Assembly (NCBI RefSeq): GCF_000374125.1 | Contig: NZ_KB893637.1 | Location: forward strand, 475,749 to 539,748 | DNA length: 64,000 nucleotides | Direction of reading: 5' to 3' | Source of the DNA: Niabella aurantiaca DSM 17617 | Lineage (GTDB): Bacteria > Bacteroidota > Bacteroidia > Chitinophagales > Chitinophagaceae | In this document: positions 26,142-34,314 of the stretch, one piece after another | Numbering within the stretch: the first letter of the stretch is position 1 | How the letters are laid out: each line of letters opens with the position of its first letter | The notes under the pieces: generated by a model | The model's database searches: none | Seen by the model: only the letters and a program-made list of their open reading frames with translations | What the model was told of the DNA's origin: nothing | Position numbers and translations under genes: made by a program

Positions 26142-26549
26142 ATGTTTATACTGAACCCACGCCTCGCTGCTGACATATTTGACGGCGAGTACATTATTGC
26201 CAACTTGGATACCGGACTTTATTACAGCGTACAGGGCCTGGCTGTTTCATTGCTCAACGCACTTCCTTTTGAAGATGAAAAAACGCTGTTCCGTTTTTTT
26301 TGCGAAGCGTTGCCGCAGCATGCCGGCGCAATTGAACATGGGCTTGCTCCCGTTTTTCAGCAGTTGCTGGATGAAGATATTATCCGGAAAGCGGAAGGTA
26401 CCGGCGTCGTCGCCGGGGAGCTGCCGGATGCCCCGGTTGCATACGAGCCTCCGGTGTTTAACAGGTATGCAGACATGCAGGACCTGCTGCTCCTGGATCC
26501 GATCCATGACGTAGATGAGGAGGGTTGGGCCGTACAGAAAGACGCTTAA
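26142..26549 (+). CDS. PqqD-like RRE protein with precursor-like C-terminal tail
   Basis: 135 residues from the ATG at 26142 (an earlier in-frame ATG adds 29 unlikely residues). Residues ~1-90 are a PqqD/RiPP recognition element fold (DIFDGEYIIANLDTGLYYSV...LFRFFCEAL). PqqD domains hold leader peptides for modification enzymes. After an acidic linker comes a tail from residue ~101: YEPPVF, then NRYADMQDLLLLDPI and HDVDEEGW. The tail resembles the YxxPxL-type leader motif bound by these domains in lasso-peptide systems, so the protein may carry its own ligand. First gene of an operon, 7 bp before the kinase gene. Confidence 0.75.
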   Translation: MFILNPRLAADIFDGEYIIANLDTGLYYSVQGLAVSLLNALPFEDEKTLFRFFCEALPQHAGAIEHGLAPVFQQLLDEDIIRKAEGTGVVAGELPDAPVAYEPPVFNRYADMQDLLLLDPIHDVDEEGWAVQKDA

Positions 26550-26556
26550 AAACAAC

Positions 26557-27591
26557 ATGGTTTTGCAGCTTACGGAATATTTTTCCCGTCTTCTTTCTTT
26601 ATTTGAAGCATTGCCGGCCTATCACACTGATTGTTTAACGCTGGCCGGAAGAGGAGTGCGCCTGCATACTCCCTCGGATGTTTTACGTGGCCGGTTATTG
26701 CCGGCGATCTCCCATTTGCTGGTTGAAGGCGGCGGGGCAGAAACGGCCCTCACGATCTGGTATGCAGTAGATGCGGATCTGCCCGGTAAAGTAGCGGCGC
26801 CGCCCTGGCCGGGGTTCAATGCCCAGGGGTTTAACACGGAGCTTGACCAGGAAGCGGTCCAGATCTTTTTTCAGCCCTGGCAGCGGCAGGTTTTTTTGTA
26901 TTCCAGAAGCAAGCGTACAGGAATTTACTGGGCGCAGACGGCCGCAGATCTTCCCTGGTGGGAAGCGAGCTTTCCTTTCAGGATCATTTTCCATTTCTGG
27001 ACGCGGGACCTGCCGGCCCAGCTGGTTCATGCCGGGGCTATGGCCAGGGAAGGCAAAGGTGTGCTGATCACCGGTCCCAGCGGGTCAGGAAAATCTACCT
27101 CCTGTCTTACATTGCTGCGCGCCGGGTATCAATACCTGGGCGATGATTATGTATGGGTGGAACTGGGTGGCTGCCCGCATGTGCACACCCTCTACCAAAC
27201 CGCCAAAGTAGCGCCGGATAACCTGCGGGAGCGCTTCCCGGATTGGCTGCCGCATGTGGTCAATAAAGAATTACTGGGGCAGCAGAAAGCCATTTTTTAT
27301 ATCAGGGAGCAGTGGCGCAACGCGTTTATAAACGCTGCTGCGCTCAACGCCGTTTTGCTGCCCAAGGTCATGCCCCAGGAACGATCCGTATTTGAACAGA
27401 TCAGACCGGCGCAGGCGTTGCTGGCCATGGCGCCGACCACCTTGCATCATTTGCCCCATCATCGTGAGGCCGCCTATCAAAAGCTGATGAAGATCAGTGC
27501 TGCGCTGCCTTGCTTCCGCTGGAATTTGGGAACCAACAGCAAATTGTTTGAACAGTCATTCGATCAACTGTATGCCGATGAATTATCCTAA
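26557..27591 (+). CDS. HprK-related (HPr kinase/phosphorylase-like) kinase
   Basis: 344 residues from the ATG at 26557. Walker A GPSGSGKST at about 173-181, preceded by VHAGAM and followed by GYQYLGDDYVWVE (paired Asp, about 196). This layout is that of the HprK-like kinases found with PqqD proteins and in lasso-peptide clusters, where one phosphorylates a precursor. The N-terminal ~150 residues are not recognised (WWEASFPFRIIFHFW just before). Overlaps the start of the next gene by 14 bp, so translation is coupled. Substrate here unknown. Confidence 0.8.
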   Translation: MVLQLTEYFSRLLSLFEALPAYHTDCLTLAGRGVRLHTPSDVLRGRLLPAISHLLVEGGGAETALTIWYAVDADLPGKVAAPPWPGFNAQGFNTELDQEAVQIFFQPWQRQVFLYSRSKRTGIYWAQTAADLPWWEASFPFRIIFHFWTRDLPAQLVHAGAMAREGKGVLITGPSGSGKSTSCLTLLRAGYQYLGDDYVWVELGGCPHVHTLYQTAKVAPDNLRERFPDWLPHVVNKELLGQQKAIFYIREQWRNAFINAAALNAVLLPKVMPQERSVFEQIRPAQALLAMAPTTLHHLPHHREAAYQKLMKISAALPCFRWNLGTNSKLFEQSFDQLYADELS

Positions 27592-28996
27592 GGTCAGTGT
27601 TATCATCCCTACATATAATAACGGCGCCGAGCTTTTGCGTGCCGTGGCGAGCATTGCGGGCCAGGACGCCGTCCGCAGAGGACTGTGCGGGCTGGAGATG
27701 ATCGTGGTCAATGACGCGTCTGCACCCGCAGCCGGGCCATTGCTGCAACTGCTCACGGAGCGGTACCCGCAGTTGAAGCTCCTTTCCCACACCGTTCAGC
27801 GGGGCCCTGCAGCAGCCCGGAACACCGGTATCCGGGCCGCCCTGGGGGAGCTGATCAGCTTCCTGGATGCAGACGACGAGTGGCCGCCGGACAAACTCAG
27901 CCTCCTGCTGCCTTTACTGGAAGACCCGGAAGCAGATGTGGCGGGCGGAAAAATAAAGTATGTTTTCCGGGAGGGTACTCCGGAGCTTTCTATGAAGTAT
28001 GAGGATGATGAAAAGCGGTTGAGCCATGTGCACCTCGGTGCGCTGCTGGTACGGAAGCGGATCTTTCAGCGACCGTTCTTTTTTGATGAAAGCCTGGGCT
28101 TCAGCGAAGATATAGACTGGTGGCTCCGGTTAAAAGAGCAGCAGGTGAAGATCGTGCTTTTGGAAGCAACAACGCTTTTATACCATGTACATGGTAATAA
28201 TATGTCTGTGCACAAAAACATCGCGGAGCTGCAGCTTCTCAAAGTGTTGCACAAAGCTGCCCAACGCAGAAAAAATAACGGGAAAATGAGCCATATACCG
28301 CAGCTGAAAGATTACCGGGTACAGAAGGAAGAACCGCTGATCAGCATTGTTCTTCCTTTATACAATGGAAAGGATCTTGTTAGTAAATCGATCGGGAGCG
28401 TGCTTGCCCAAACTTATACTCATTGGGAATTATTGGTGGTTGATGATGGATCTGCTGACGGTGGTGCCGGTTTTATCAGGGATCACTTTCCCCAGGCCAG
28501 GATCATACCGCAGGCCAATGCGGGGGTGGCGGCGGCCCGGAACAGGGGCGTCGGGGATGCGCGCGGGGAGATCGTTGCATTCCTGGATCAGGATGATGAG
28601 TGGATGCCGGAAAAGCTGCGTGCGCAATGGGAGGTGCTGCAGCAGGATCCGTATTGTGCATTTGTTACCTGCAATCAATATTTTGCCTGCGCAGATGGTG
28701 TGGTACTGCCCGCTAATTTTAGCGGGCAGCTCCAGACGGAACACCGGGCGCTGGTGCCCAGCGCGCTGCTGATCAGGAAGCAGGTATTGCTGCAGGTACA
28801 GGGTTTTGACGAATCGCTGGATGTGAGCAGTGATTTTGATTTGATCCGCCGGCTTCGGAAAGCCAATTTCCGGGAAGCGAATGTGGATCGCCTGCTGCTC
28901 CGGAAATGGTATCATGGCGGAAACGCCAGTCTCAATAAAGAAATAATGCGCAAGGAGATATTGGGTTTGCTTCACCGACAAATCAGGAATAAATGA
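27578..28996 (+). CDS. tandem-domain GT2 glycosyltransferase
   Basis: 472 residues from the ATG at 27578 (an ATG two codons earlier is also possible). Two GT-A domains in one chain: the first with VSVIIPTYNNG, RGPAAARNTGIRAALG and FLDADDEW; the second, from about residue 258, with ISIVLPLYNGK, VAAARNRGVGDARG and FLDQDDEW. Both keep the metal-binding DxDD. Soluble, no membrane segments. Such double enzymes usually build a repeating or two-sugar product. It overlaps the kinase and the next glycosyltransferase by a few bases. Confidence 0.88.
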   Translation: MNYPKVSVIIPTYNNGAELLRAVASIAGQDAVRRGLCGLEMIVVNDASAPAAGPLLQLLTERYPQLKLLSHTVQRGPAAARNTGIRAALGELISFLDADDEWPPDKLSLLLPLLEDPEADVAGGKIKYVFREGTPELSMKYEDDEKRLSHVHLGALLVRKRIFQRPFFFDESLGFSEDIDWWLRLKEQQVKIVLLEATTLLYHVHGNNMSVHKNIAELQLLKVLHKAAQRRKNNGKMSHIPQLKDYRVQKEEPLISIVLPLYNGKDLVSKSIGSVLAQTYTHWELLVVDDGSADGGAGFIRDHFPQARIIPQANAGVAAARNRGVGDARGEIVAFLDQDDEWMPEKLRAQWEVLQQDPYCAFVTCNQYFACADGVVLPANFSGQLQTEHRALVPSALLIRKQVLLQVQGFDESLDVSSDFDLIRRLRKANFREANVDRLLLRKWYHGGNASLNKEIMRKEILGLLHRQIRNK

Positions 28997-29670
28997 ATGG
29001 TCCGCTGATTGATGTTATCATTGCCGTGTACAACGGACAGCGGTTTATCGGCGAGGCCATTACATCGGTGCAGGCGCAAACCTGGAAAGCGCTGCACATC
29101 ATCGTCGCCGATGATGGCTCCGAAGATGATACGACTGCTGTTGTTGAATCGCTGATGGCCGGGGACGACCGCATCCGGCTGTTGAAGTGCCCGCACCGGG
29201 GGGTGTCTGCCACGCTCAACGCAGCCCTGGCACAGGGGAGCGCGCCTTTTATCGCCTTCCTGGATGCCGATGACCTGTGGGCGCCGCAGAAGCTTGAAAA
29301 GCAGATGGCGGCGCTGGAAGCCGGTACTGCAGCGGTTTGCTTTTGCCTGATCCGGGAGTTTGAAACCCTCACCAGGAAGGCTGCCACTACACAGCAGGCC
29401 CGCCCGGCGCCGCTCAAAGGGTATTCGAAAACCGCCTTTTTGGGCGGGAGGCGGCTCTTTGATACTTATGGCGGTTTTAGCGAACAAGTAGCCATAGGTG
29501 ATTTTGTTGAATGGTTCAGCAGGATCTTAAGGGCTGGCCTGGAGCTGCGGATGCTGGACGAGGTGCTGGCCTACCGCAGGATACACGATCGTAACAGTAC
29601 GCTTGGTGTAGCCAGGAAATCTTTTTTGGAATTGATTAAAAAACATTTGGATGAAAAGCGAAAAGACTGA
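28993..29670 (+). CDS. GT2 family glycosyltransferase
   Basis: 225 residues. GT-A signatures IDVIIAVYNGQRFI, HIIVADDGSEDDT, GVSATLNAALAQG, FLDADDLW. Short C-terminal part without membrane helices. Its ATG overlaps the previous stop (ATGA), and 5 bp separate it from the ABC transporter, a compact operon. Donor and acceptor are unknown. The length is minimal for the family, so it probably acts on a simple acceptor. Confidence 0.87.
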   Translation: MNGPLIDVIIAVYNGQRFIGEAITSVQAQTWKALHIIVADDGSEDDTTAVVESLMAGDDRIRLLKCPHRGVSATLNAALAQGSAPFIAFLDADDLWAPQKLEKQMAALEAGTAAVCFCLIREFETLTRKAATTQQARPAPLKGYSKTAFLGGRRLFDTYGGFSEQVAIGDFVEWFSRILRAGLELRMLDEVLAYRRIHDRNSTLGVARKSFLELIKKHLDEKRKD

Positions 29671-29675
29671 CCTCC

Positions 29676-31307
29676 ATGCCTGAAGACCGGGTCAATAAAT
29701 ATCTGCGGTGGTCCGGCTTTCTCCGGATGATCCCGAAAAAGCAGTTGGTATCGACAATGGCCTACGGGATCTTTCGGATACTGGCTGCAACCGCATGGCC
29801 TTATTTCCTGTATCGCTATCTTAAAACGGATGCGCTGCCGCATTTGGGTGAGCTGCTTCCCGGTGTGCTGGCGGTTTTGCTGTTGTTCATCGGCAGCAGC
29901 GTTGCGTCCTACCGGCAGTCTGAGATCAATATTGTGTTGTTGAAAACTTTTTCACTCGAACTTACGGAACGCATCTGGAAAAAAATAAATGCGCTCGACT
30001 GGCTCACCTTCCACCGGAAGAACCGGGTGTACTATTTTGATATGATGATGGTAGAGGCCTGGCGCTTGCGCGGTGCGATGGGAGCGGTGCTGGAGGTGCT
30101 TGCTGTTAATGGTATCGTTGCAGCGGCGCTGATCGTTGTCATGGCACTGATCAGCTTTCCGTTGTTCTTATTGTGCATCGGAGCGCTGGCGGTTCTTGGG
30201 GGGCTTCATCTTTATGCTATGCGAAAGCAGCGGCCCGCTATTCAGCGGTTCCATGATGCCTGGCGCAGGCAGCATCACTGGGTGGCCAGGAGCGTTGATC
30301 AGTTCGACCTGGTCCGGATGGGCCGGGGCTATGCGCGGTCTGCAGACCAGAACCATGCGGAAACCGACAGCTTCCTCGAATCCAATTCAGAGAAGCTCCG
30401 CCAGCAGTCGCGGTGGCGGATCGTCAATCAGGCTGCAGGCAATGTGGTGCGCGTCCTGATTTTCCTGGTGGGTATCTTTTGGCTGCAGCAGGGGTATGTA
30501 CAGTTTGGCGAGCTGCTTCTGGTGCTGTTGCTGGTAAGCATGGTGCAAAGCAACCTGATGCAAGTACCCGGTGCCGTAAGCCAGCTGCTGGAAGGACAGG
30601 ACGCAGCACTTACCCTGGCTTCATTTTTCGATCTTGAAGAAGAACGCATTGCGTGCCCGCTGCCTTGCGATAATCAAAGCATCGGACAAATATCCTTCAG
30701 GGGAGTCGGCTATTTTTATAACGAAAAGGCCGGAATAAAAGGATTGGACCTCGACCTGGTGCGGGGGAAGATCTACCTCTGGCGGGGCCGGAATGGCAGC
30801 GGAAAGTCTACAGCGGCCCATATACTCCTGGGCCTGCTGCGGCCACAACAAGGATGCTTATTGGTAAACGGAGCACAGGCAGACTGGGATGTATTAAAAA
30901 CCTTGCGTCCCCGCTTTGGGCTTTTGGATCAGGACGCACCGGTATTTACGGGCAGCATAAAAGAGAATGCCACTTTTGGTCATCAGGAGCCCGAAAAAGC
31001 CTGGGCGGCATTAAGCGGGTCCTGGTTATCCCGTTTATTGCCGGCCGGCAGCTGTGCCGGGGAGCGCCGTGTAGGGGAGCGGGGGGAAGGGCTGTCCGGC
31101 GGCGAAGCAAAGCGTATTGCCCTGATCCGCGAACTGTTGCGCCCGAGCGAGCTGCTCATTCTTGATGAACCGCTTAATCATCTGGATGCATACAGCATTC
31201 GCATGCTCAAACAGGAGCTTGTCCGGTTAAAAGAAAACCGGATCATCATTATCATCAGTCATCAACCCGGTTTTGAATATATTGCCGATGAAACCCATTC
31301 TTTCTGA
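29676..31307 (+). CDS. ABC exporter (fused membrane and ATPase domains)
   Basis: 543 residues. N-terminal ~330 residues form a six-helix membrane domain (MAYGIFRILAATAWPYFLY, LLPGVLAVLLLFIGSSV, VNGIVAAALIVVMALISF). ATPase domain with Walker A GRNGSGKST, signature LSGGEAKR, Walker B LLILDEPLNHLD and His-switch IISHQ. There is no N-terminal C39 peptidase domain, so it would not trim a leader itself. In this operon it is the obvious exporter of the modified product. Works as a homodimer by family rule. Confidence 0.88.
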   Translation: MPEDRVNKYLRWSGFLRMIPKKQLVSTMAYGIFRILAATAWPYFLYRYLKTDALPHLGELLPGVLAVLLLFIGSSVASYRQSEINIVLLKTFSLELTERIWKKINALDWLTFHRKNRVYYFDMMMVEAWRLRGAMGAVLEVLAVNGIVAAALIVVMALISFPLFLLCIGALAVLGGLHLYAMRKQRPAIQRFHDAWRRQHHWVARSVDQFDLVRMGRGYARSADQNHAETDSFLESNSEKLRQQSRWRIVNQAAGNVVRVLIFLVGIFWLQQGYVQFGELLLVLLLVSMVQSNLMQVPGAVSQLLEGQDAALTLASFFDLEEERIACPLPCDNQSIGQISFRGVGYFYNEKAGIKGLDLDLVRGKIYLWRGRNGSGKSTAAHILLGLLRPQQGCLLVNGAQADWDVLKTLRPRFGLLDQDAPVFTGSIKENATFGHQEPEKAWAALSGSWLSRLLPAGSCAGERRVGERGEGLSGGEAKRIALIRELLRPSELLILDEPLNHLDAYSIRMLKQELVRLKENRIIIIISHQPGFEYIADETHSF

Positions 31308-32397
31308 TCCCATTGATAACCTGAGCGTGGCACAGACCATGCTGGTGCGTGCCTGCCTGGCCGGCGACAAAGCCACGCGCACCGCTTATGTCCGTGCCTG
31401 GGAGGAAGAGGTACAGATCATGGATCTTGATTTCAGCTCTTCGCGCCTGGTGCCGTACCTGTTGTACAAAAATCAGCAGGAGGGGATCAGGTGCCTGCAC
31501 GACAAGCGGCTGAAGGTGATCTACAAGTACTGGTGGCTGCGCACACAGCATATCAGCAACCAGCTCTCCCGGGTACATGCGGCCTTCCTGGCCGGGGGGA
31601 TCGGAGTGGCGGTCATCAAAGGCGCCTCCATCAAACAATATTACGAACGGGCGGAGTTAAGACCGATGAGCGATTTTGATCTGCTGGTTCCGGTGCAGCA
31701 GCTACCGGAGGCGATCGGCGTATTGAGGCGGCTGGATTTTATTCCCGAACCATTGGAGGCGACCTGTTTAGAAGAAAAGCCCGGGCTGTTGCTCGATTTC
31801 GGGCATGCGATTTCCTGTACCAACCGCAACAATGATACGTTTATTGATCTTCATTGGAAAATAGGATCCAACTGCACCAGACGGTTTACGGATCAGCTAT
31901 GGGAGCACCTGGTTCCCCACCCGGCTTTACGGGCGGCCCGGAAGCCGGCACTGGCTTATGAGGTGTTTATGATCCTTATCCATGCGGCGGATATGGCCAA
32001 CAGGGACAACCTGAACTGGATCGTTGATATGGCCTCGCTGCAGGAAGTGATGAACGATCTTGTCTGGCGGGAAGCCCGGCAACTGGCCATTGATGAAAAA
32101 AAGGAAGACCTGTTTGACTATTCCTGCAAGGTATTGCGGCAATTTGATGTATATGCTCCCGATCCCGGGGCGATAAAAGTTCCCAAAAGGTTGTTTTATA
32201 AAACCATGACCAAAGAGGGCTTCATTCAATGGGTATGCAATGGCCCGCGCACGGTAAAGAACCTGATGTATATCGTAGAGCGCCTGTATCCCTATGCAAA
32301 TATCTGGAAGCGGTACTATCATTTTGTAAGGAACATCAACTATGTTTTTGTTTCCAGGCGGATCCGGAAACGCGTGGGAACCTTGCCGTATGACTGA
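31288..32397 (+). CDS. nucleotidyltransferase family protein (NTP_transf_5 type)
   Basis: 369 residues from the ATG at 31288, overlapping the ABC gene by 20 bp; an in-frame ATG lies 5 codons earlier. Core motif GVAVIKGASIKQYY followed by LRPMSDFDLLVPVQQ (KG..., then DxD) is the uncharacterised nucleotidyltransferase group often found with lasso-peptide and PqqD/HprK-type clusters. The C-terminal half has helical segments (HAADMANRDNLNWIVDM). Substrate unknown. Last large gene of the operon. Confidence 0.8.
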   Translation: MKPILSDPIDNLSVAQTMLVRACLAGDKATRTAYVRAWEEEVQIMDLDFSSSRLVPYLLYKNQQEGIRCLHDKRLKVIYKYWWLRTQHISNQLSRVHAAFLAGGIGVAVIKGASIKQYYERAELRPMSDFDLLVPVQQLPEAIGVLRRLDFIPEPLEATCLEEKPGLLLDFGHAISCTNRNNDTFIDLHWKIGSNCTRRFTDQLWEHLVPHPALRAARKPALAYEVFMILIHAADMANRDNLNWIVDMASLQEVMNDLVWREARQLAIDEKKEDLFDYSCKVLRQFDVYAPDPGAIKVPKRLFYKTMTKEGFIQWVCNGPRTVKNLMYIVERLYPYANIWKRYYHFVRNINYVFVSRRIRKRVGTLPYD

Positions 32398-32403
32398 CCG
32401 GCC

Positions 32404-32499
32404 ATGTCCGCTGTAACCGGGGCTTCTTTTTATGAGCCTCCGGCATGGGTTGCGAAAATTATGTCAATAAAAAAGGACCGTTTCAAGAGTCAATTATAG
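32404..32499 (+). CDS. 31-residue ORF downstream of the nucleotidyltransferase gene
   Basis: Begins 7 bp after the nucleotidyltransferase stop, in the same operon. N-terminal half MSAVTGASFYEPPAWV, C-terminal half basic. It repeats the YEPP sequence seen in the PqqD-like tail. It could be a small precursor-like peptide of the cluster or a chance ORF; there is no clear core with repeats, Cys or Ser/Thr. Confidence 0.3.
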   Translation: MSAVTGASFYEPPAWVAKIMSIKKDRFKSQL

Positions 32500-32716
32500 C
32501 ATGCTGTCATACCGAACTCCCGCCCTGGCGCCGGGCAGGATACGCTGTGTTTATTGATCCGCATGTATAATGAACCGGTAGCAAAATGATCTTTATAAAT
32601 TTATTGGCCGGTCAATGTGGACGCTGAGCGCGGCACGGGCCATGGTCAACGCTTTCAGACCATTTAAGATGACACACATTTTAATAAGATGAATACCGGT
32701 TCATTAAAAATGATAT

Positions 32717-32752
32717 CACCGGGCTTTTATCAATAGCCCGGGTTTTGTTTCA
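32717..32752 (+). terminator. possible terminator of the PqqD-HprK operon
   Basis: Stem CCGGGCT/AGCCCGG followed by GGTTTTGTTT on the plus strand. It overlaps the end of the convergent SusD gene. Only moderately convincing. Confidence 0.4.
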
Positions 32753-34301
32753 GGTTCGGGTTCACCGGGATCTGCTGGCTCGGGATGGGGTAAACCAATG
32801 TTTTGGGATCCGGATCGGCAGCTTTTTCCTGCCAGGCCTGGAGGAATTTACCAAAGCGGATCAGGTCCTGCCTTCTCCAACCTTCCCAATATAATTCCCG
32901 GGCACGTTCGTCGAGCAGCGCATCCAGGTTAACAGAACCCAGGGAAACAGCGCCCCGTTTGGCACGGATCCCGTTTACCAGTAACAATACTTCCGCCGGC
33001 GTACCCGTAGCGCCTCTTAAAATGGCTTCGGCCTGCATCAGCAATACATCGGAATACCGGTAAACGACCCAGTCGTTATTGCGCTGCCCGTTGCTGGCAT
33101 AGTCAAATGCGTATTTCATCGGGCGGATGCCGGCGGTTTCGAGGGTCGCTCCTGAAGTCCTTATGGATACCTCGCGTGTAAATACCAGCGGAGCATTGGA
33201 CGGATTTCTTGCCATCAATGGCTGATTGGTCTTCCAGTCGTATTGCTGCCCGGCGAAGAAGCCCACATTCTGACGGTGGTAACCCTTTTTCCGGTTACTG
33301 GTGGTATCTGCGGGATAATCATAATAAATACCCCTTCGCTCATCGGTAGCTCCAAACTTGTCGTAGTAGTCCGACAGGGTACACCAGCCGTTCCAGCCGC
33401 CGGGGGTCATATTGTAGTGCGCAATGGTATTCCAGGTCCGGTCTACGTTTCCGCCTCTTACACCGTTCTGATTGAACAGGGTAAAAATATTTTCGGTGGA
33501 TTTAACGTCGTTGTCCGGCGCAAAGTTATCGAAATACTTCCCGGCTGGTGAAATGCTGTACTTGCCCGACGCGGTGATCTCTTTGGCCAGCGTCACTACA
33601 CGATTCATGTCTGCAACGTCAAACTCTGGTGATTGCCGGTTTATGAAAGCACCTTTGTTTAAATAGACCTTCATCAAAAGCGCCCGGGCTGCATTCTTGC
33701 TGGCTACGTAGGCCGACTTGGTGTCTCCCTGCGGAAGACTGGGCATGGCTGCGGTAAGCTCCTGAATGATAAAATCGATTGCTTCCGCGGGCTGCATCAC
33801 TTTTGGGGCGATCTTGTAGTCTTCCAGCGAAGCGCCTTCCCGGATGGGGGCAACCCCAAACAGGTCGATAAAGTCAAACAGGGCCATCGCCCGGATGAAA
33901 CGGGCCTCTGCTTCCTGCTGGGGGCTCGGGTTAAATCTCAATACATTCGTGGCGTTGAAAACGAGCGTGCCGAGGCTTACAAAGGTATTGTTCATATAAC
34001 CGTTATCCGCATTCCAGGTATGCAGGTGTATGGACCGGTGCATGCCGTTATCATCCCAGTCGCCGCCGCGCGTGGGTGCCATCGCCGCATCGGTGGATAT
34101 TTCCTGCAGCACCCACCGCTGCTCCTGCTGGTAGGGAGTGTTAAAAGAGCTGTATGTTGACGTAAGCAGGGCTGCGGGATCCACTATACCGCCGCTGCCT
34201 TCTTCCAGTTCGCCCCTGAATTCTTCGTTGAGCTTGGTGCAGGAAGCTCCAAAGATCAGGACGCCCAGTATTGTTGTATAGATTAAATATTTTGATTTCA
34301 T
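32730..34301 (-). CDS. SusD/RagB family nutrient-binding outer-membrane lipoprotein
   Basis: 523 residues with lipobox FGASC (signal MKSKYLIYTTILGVLIFGASC). SusD-type helical repeat protein that captures glycans or peptides for the paired SusC. Conserved ends: LNEEFRGELEEGSGG at the start, MQAEAILRGATGTPAEVLLLVNGIRAKRG and RARELYWEGWRRQDLIRFGKF near the C-terminus, PSQQIPVNPNLKQNPGY at the end. Starts 13 bp after the SusC stop, so both are one operon. No linked hydrolase or regulator, so the substrate is open. Confidence 0.95.
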   Translation of the reverse strand: MKSKYLIYTTILGVLIFGASCTKLNEEFRGELEEGSGGIVDPAALLTSTYSSFNTPYQQEQRWVLQEISTDAAMAPTRGGDWDDNGMHRSIHLHTWNADNGYMNNTFVSLGTLVFNATNVLRFNPSPQQEAEARFIRAMALFDFIDLFGVAPIREGASLEDYKIAPKVMQPAEAIDFIIQELTAAMPSLPQGDTKSAYVASKNAARALLMKVYLNKGAFINRQSPEFDVADMNRVVTLAKEITASGKYSISPAGKYFDNFAPDNDVKSTENIFTLFNQNGVRGGNVDRTWNTIAHYNMTPGGWNGWCTLSDYYDKFGATDERRGIYYDYPADTTSNRKKGYHRQNVGFFAGQQYDWKTNQPLMARNPSNAPLVFTREVSIRTSGATLETAGIRPMKYAFDYASNGQRNNDWVVYRYSDVLLMQAEAILRGATGTPAEVLLLVNGIRAKRGAVSLGSVNLDALLDERARELYWEGWRRQDLIRFGKFLQAWQEKAADPDPKTLVYPIPSQQIPVNPNLKQNPGY

Positions 34302-34314
34302 ATTCGTTGCTTAT

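Noticed and set aside
26142..26549. Classical PQQ biosynthesis
   Set aside because: Only a PqqD-like protein is present; PqqA, B, C and E are not nearby.
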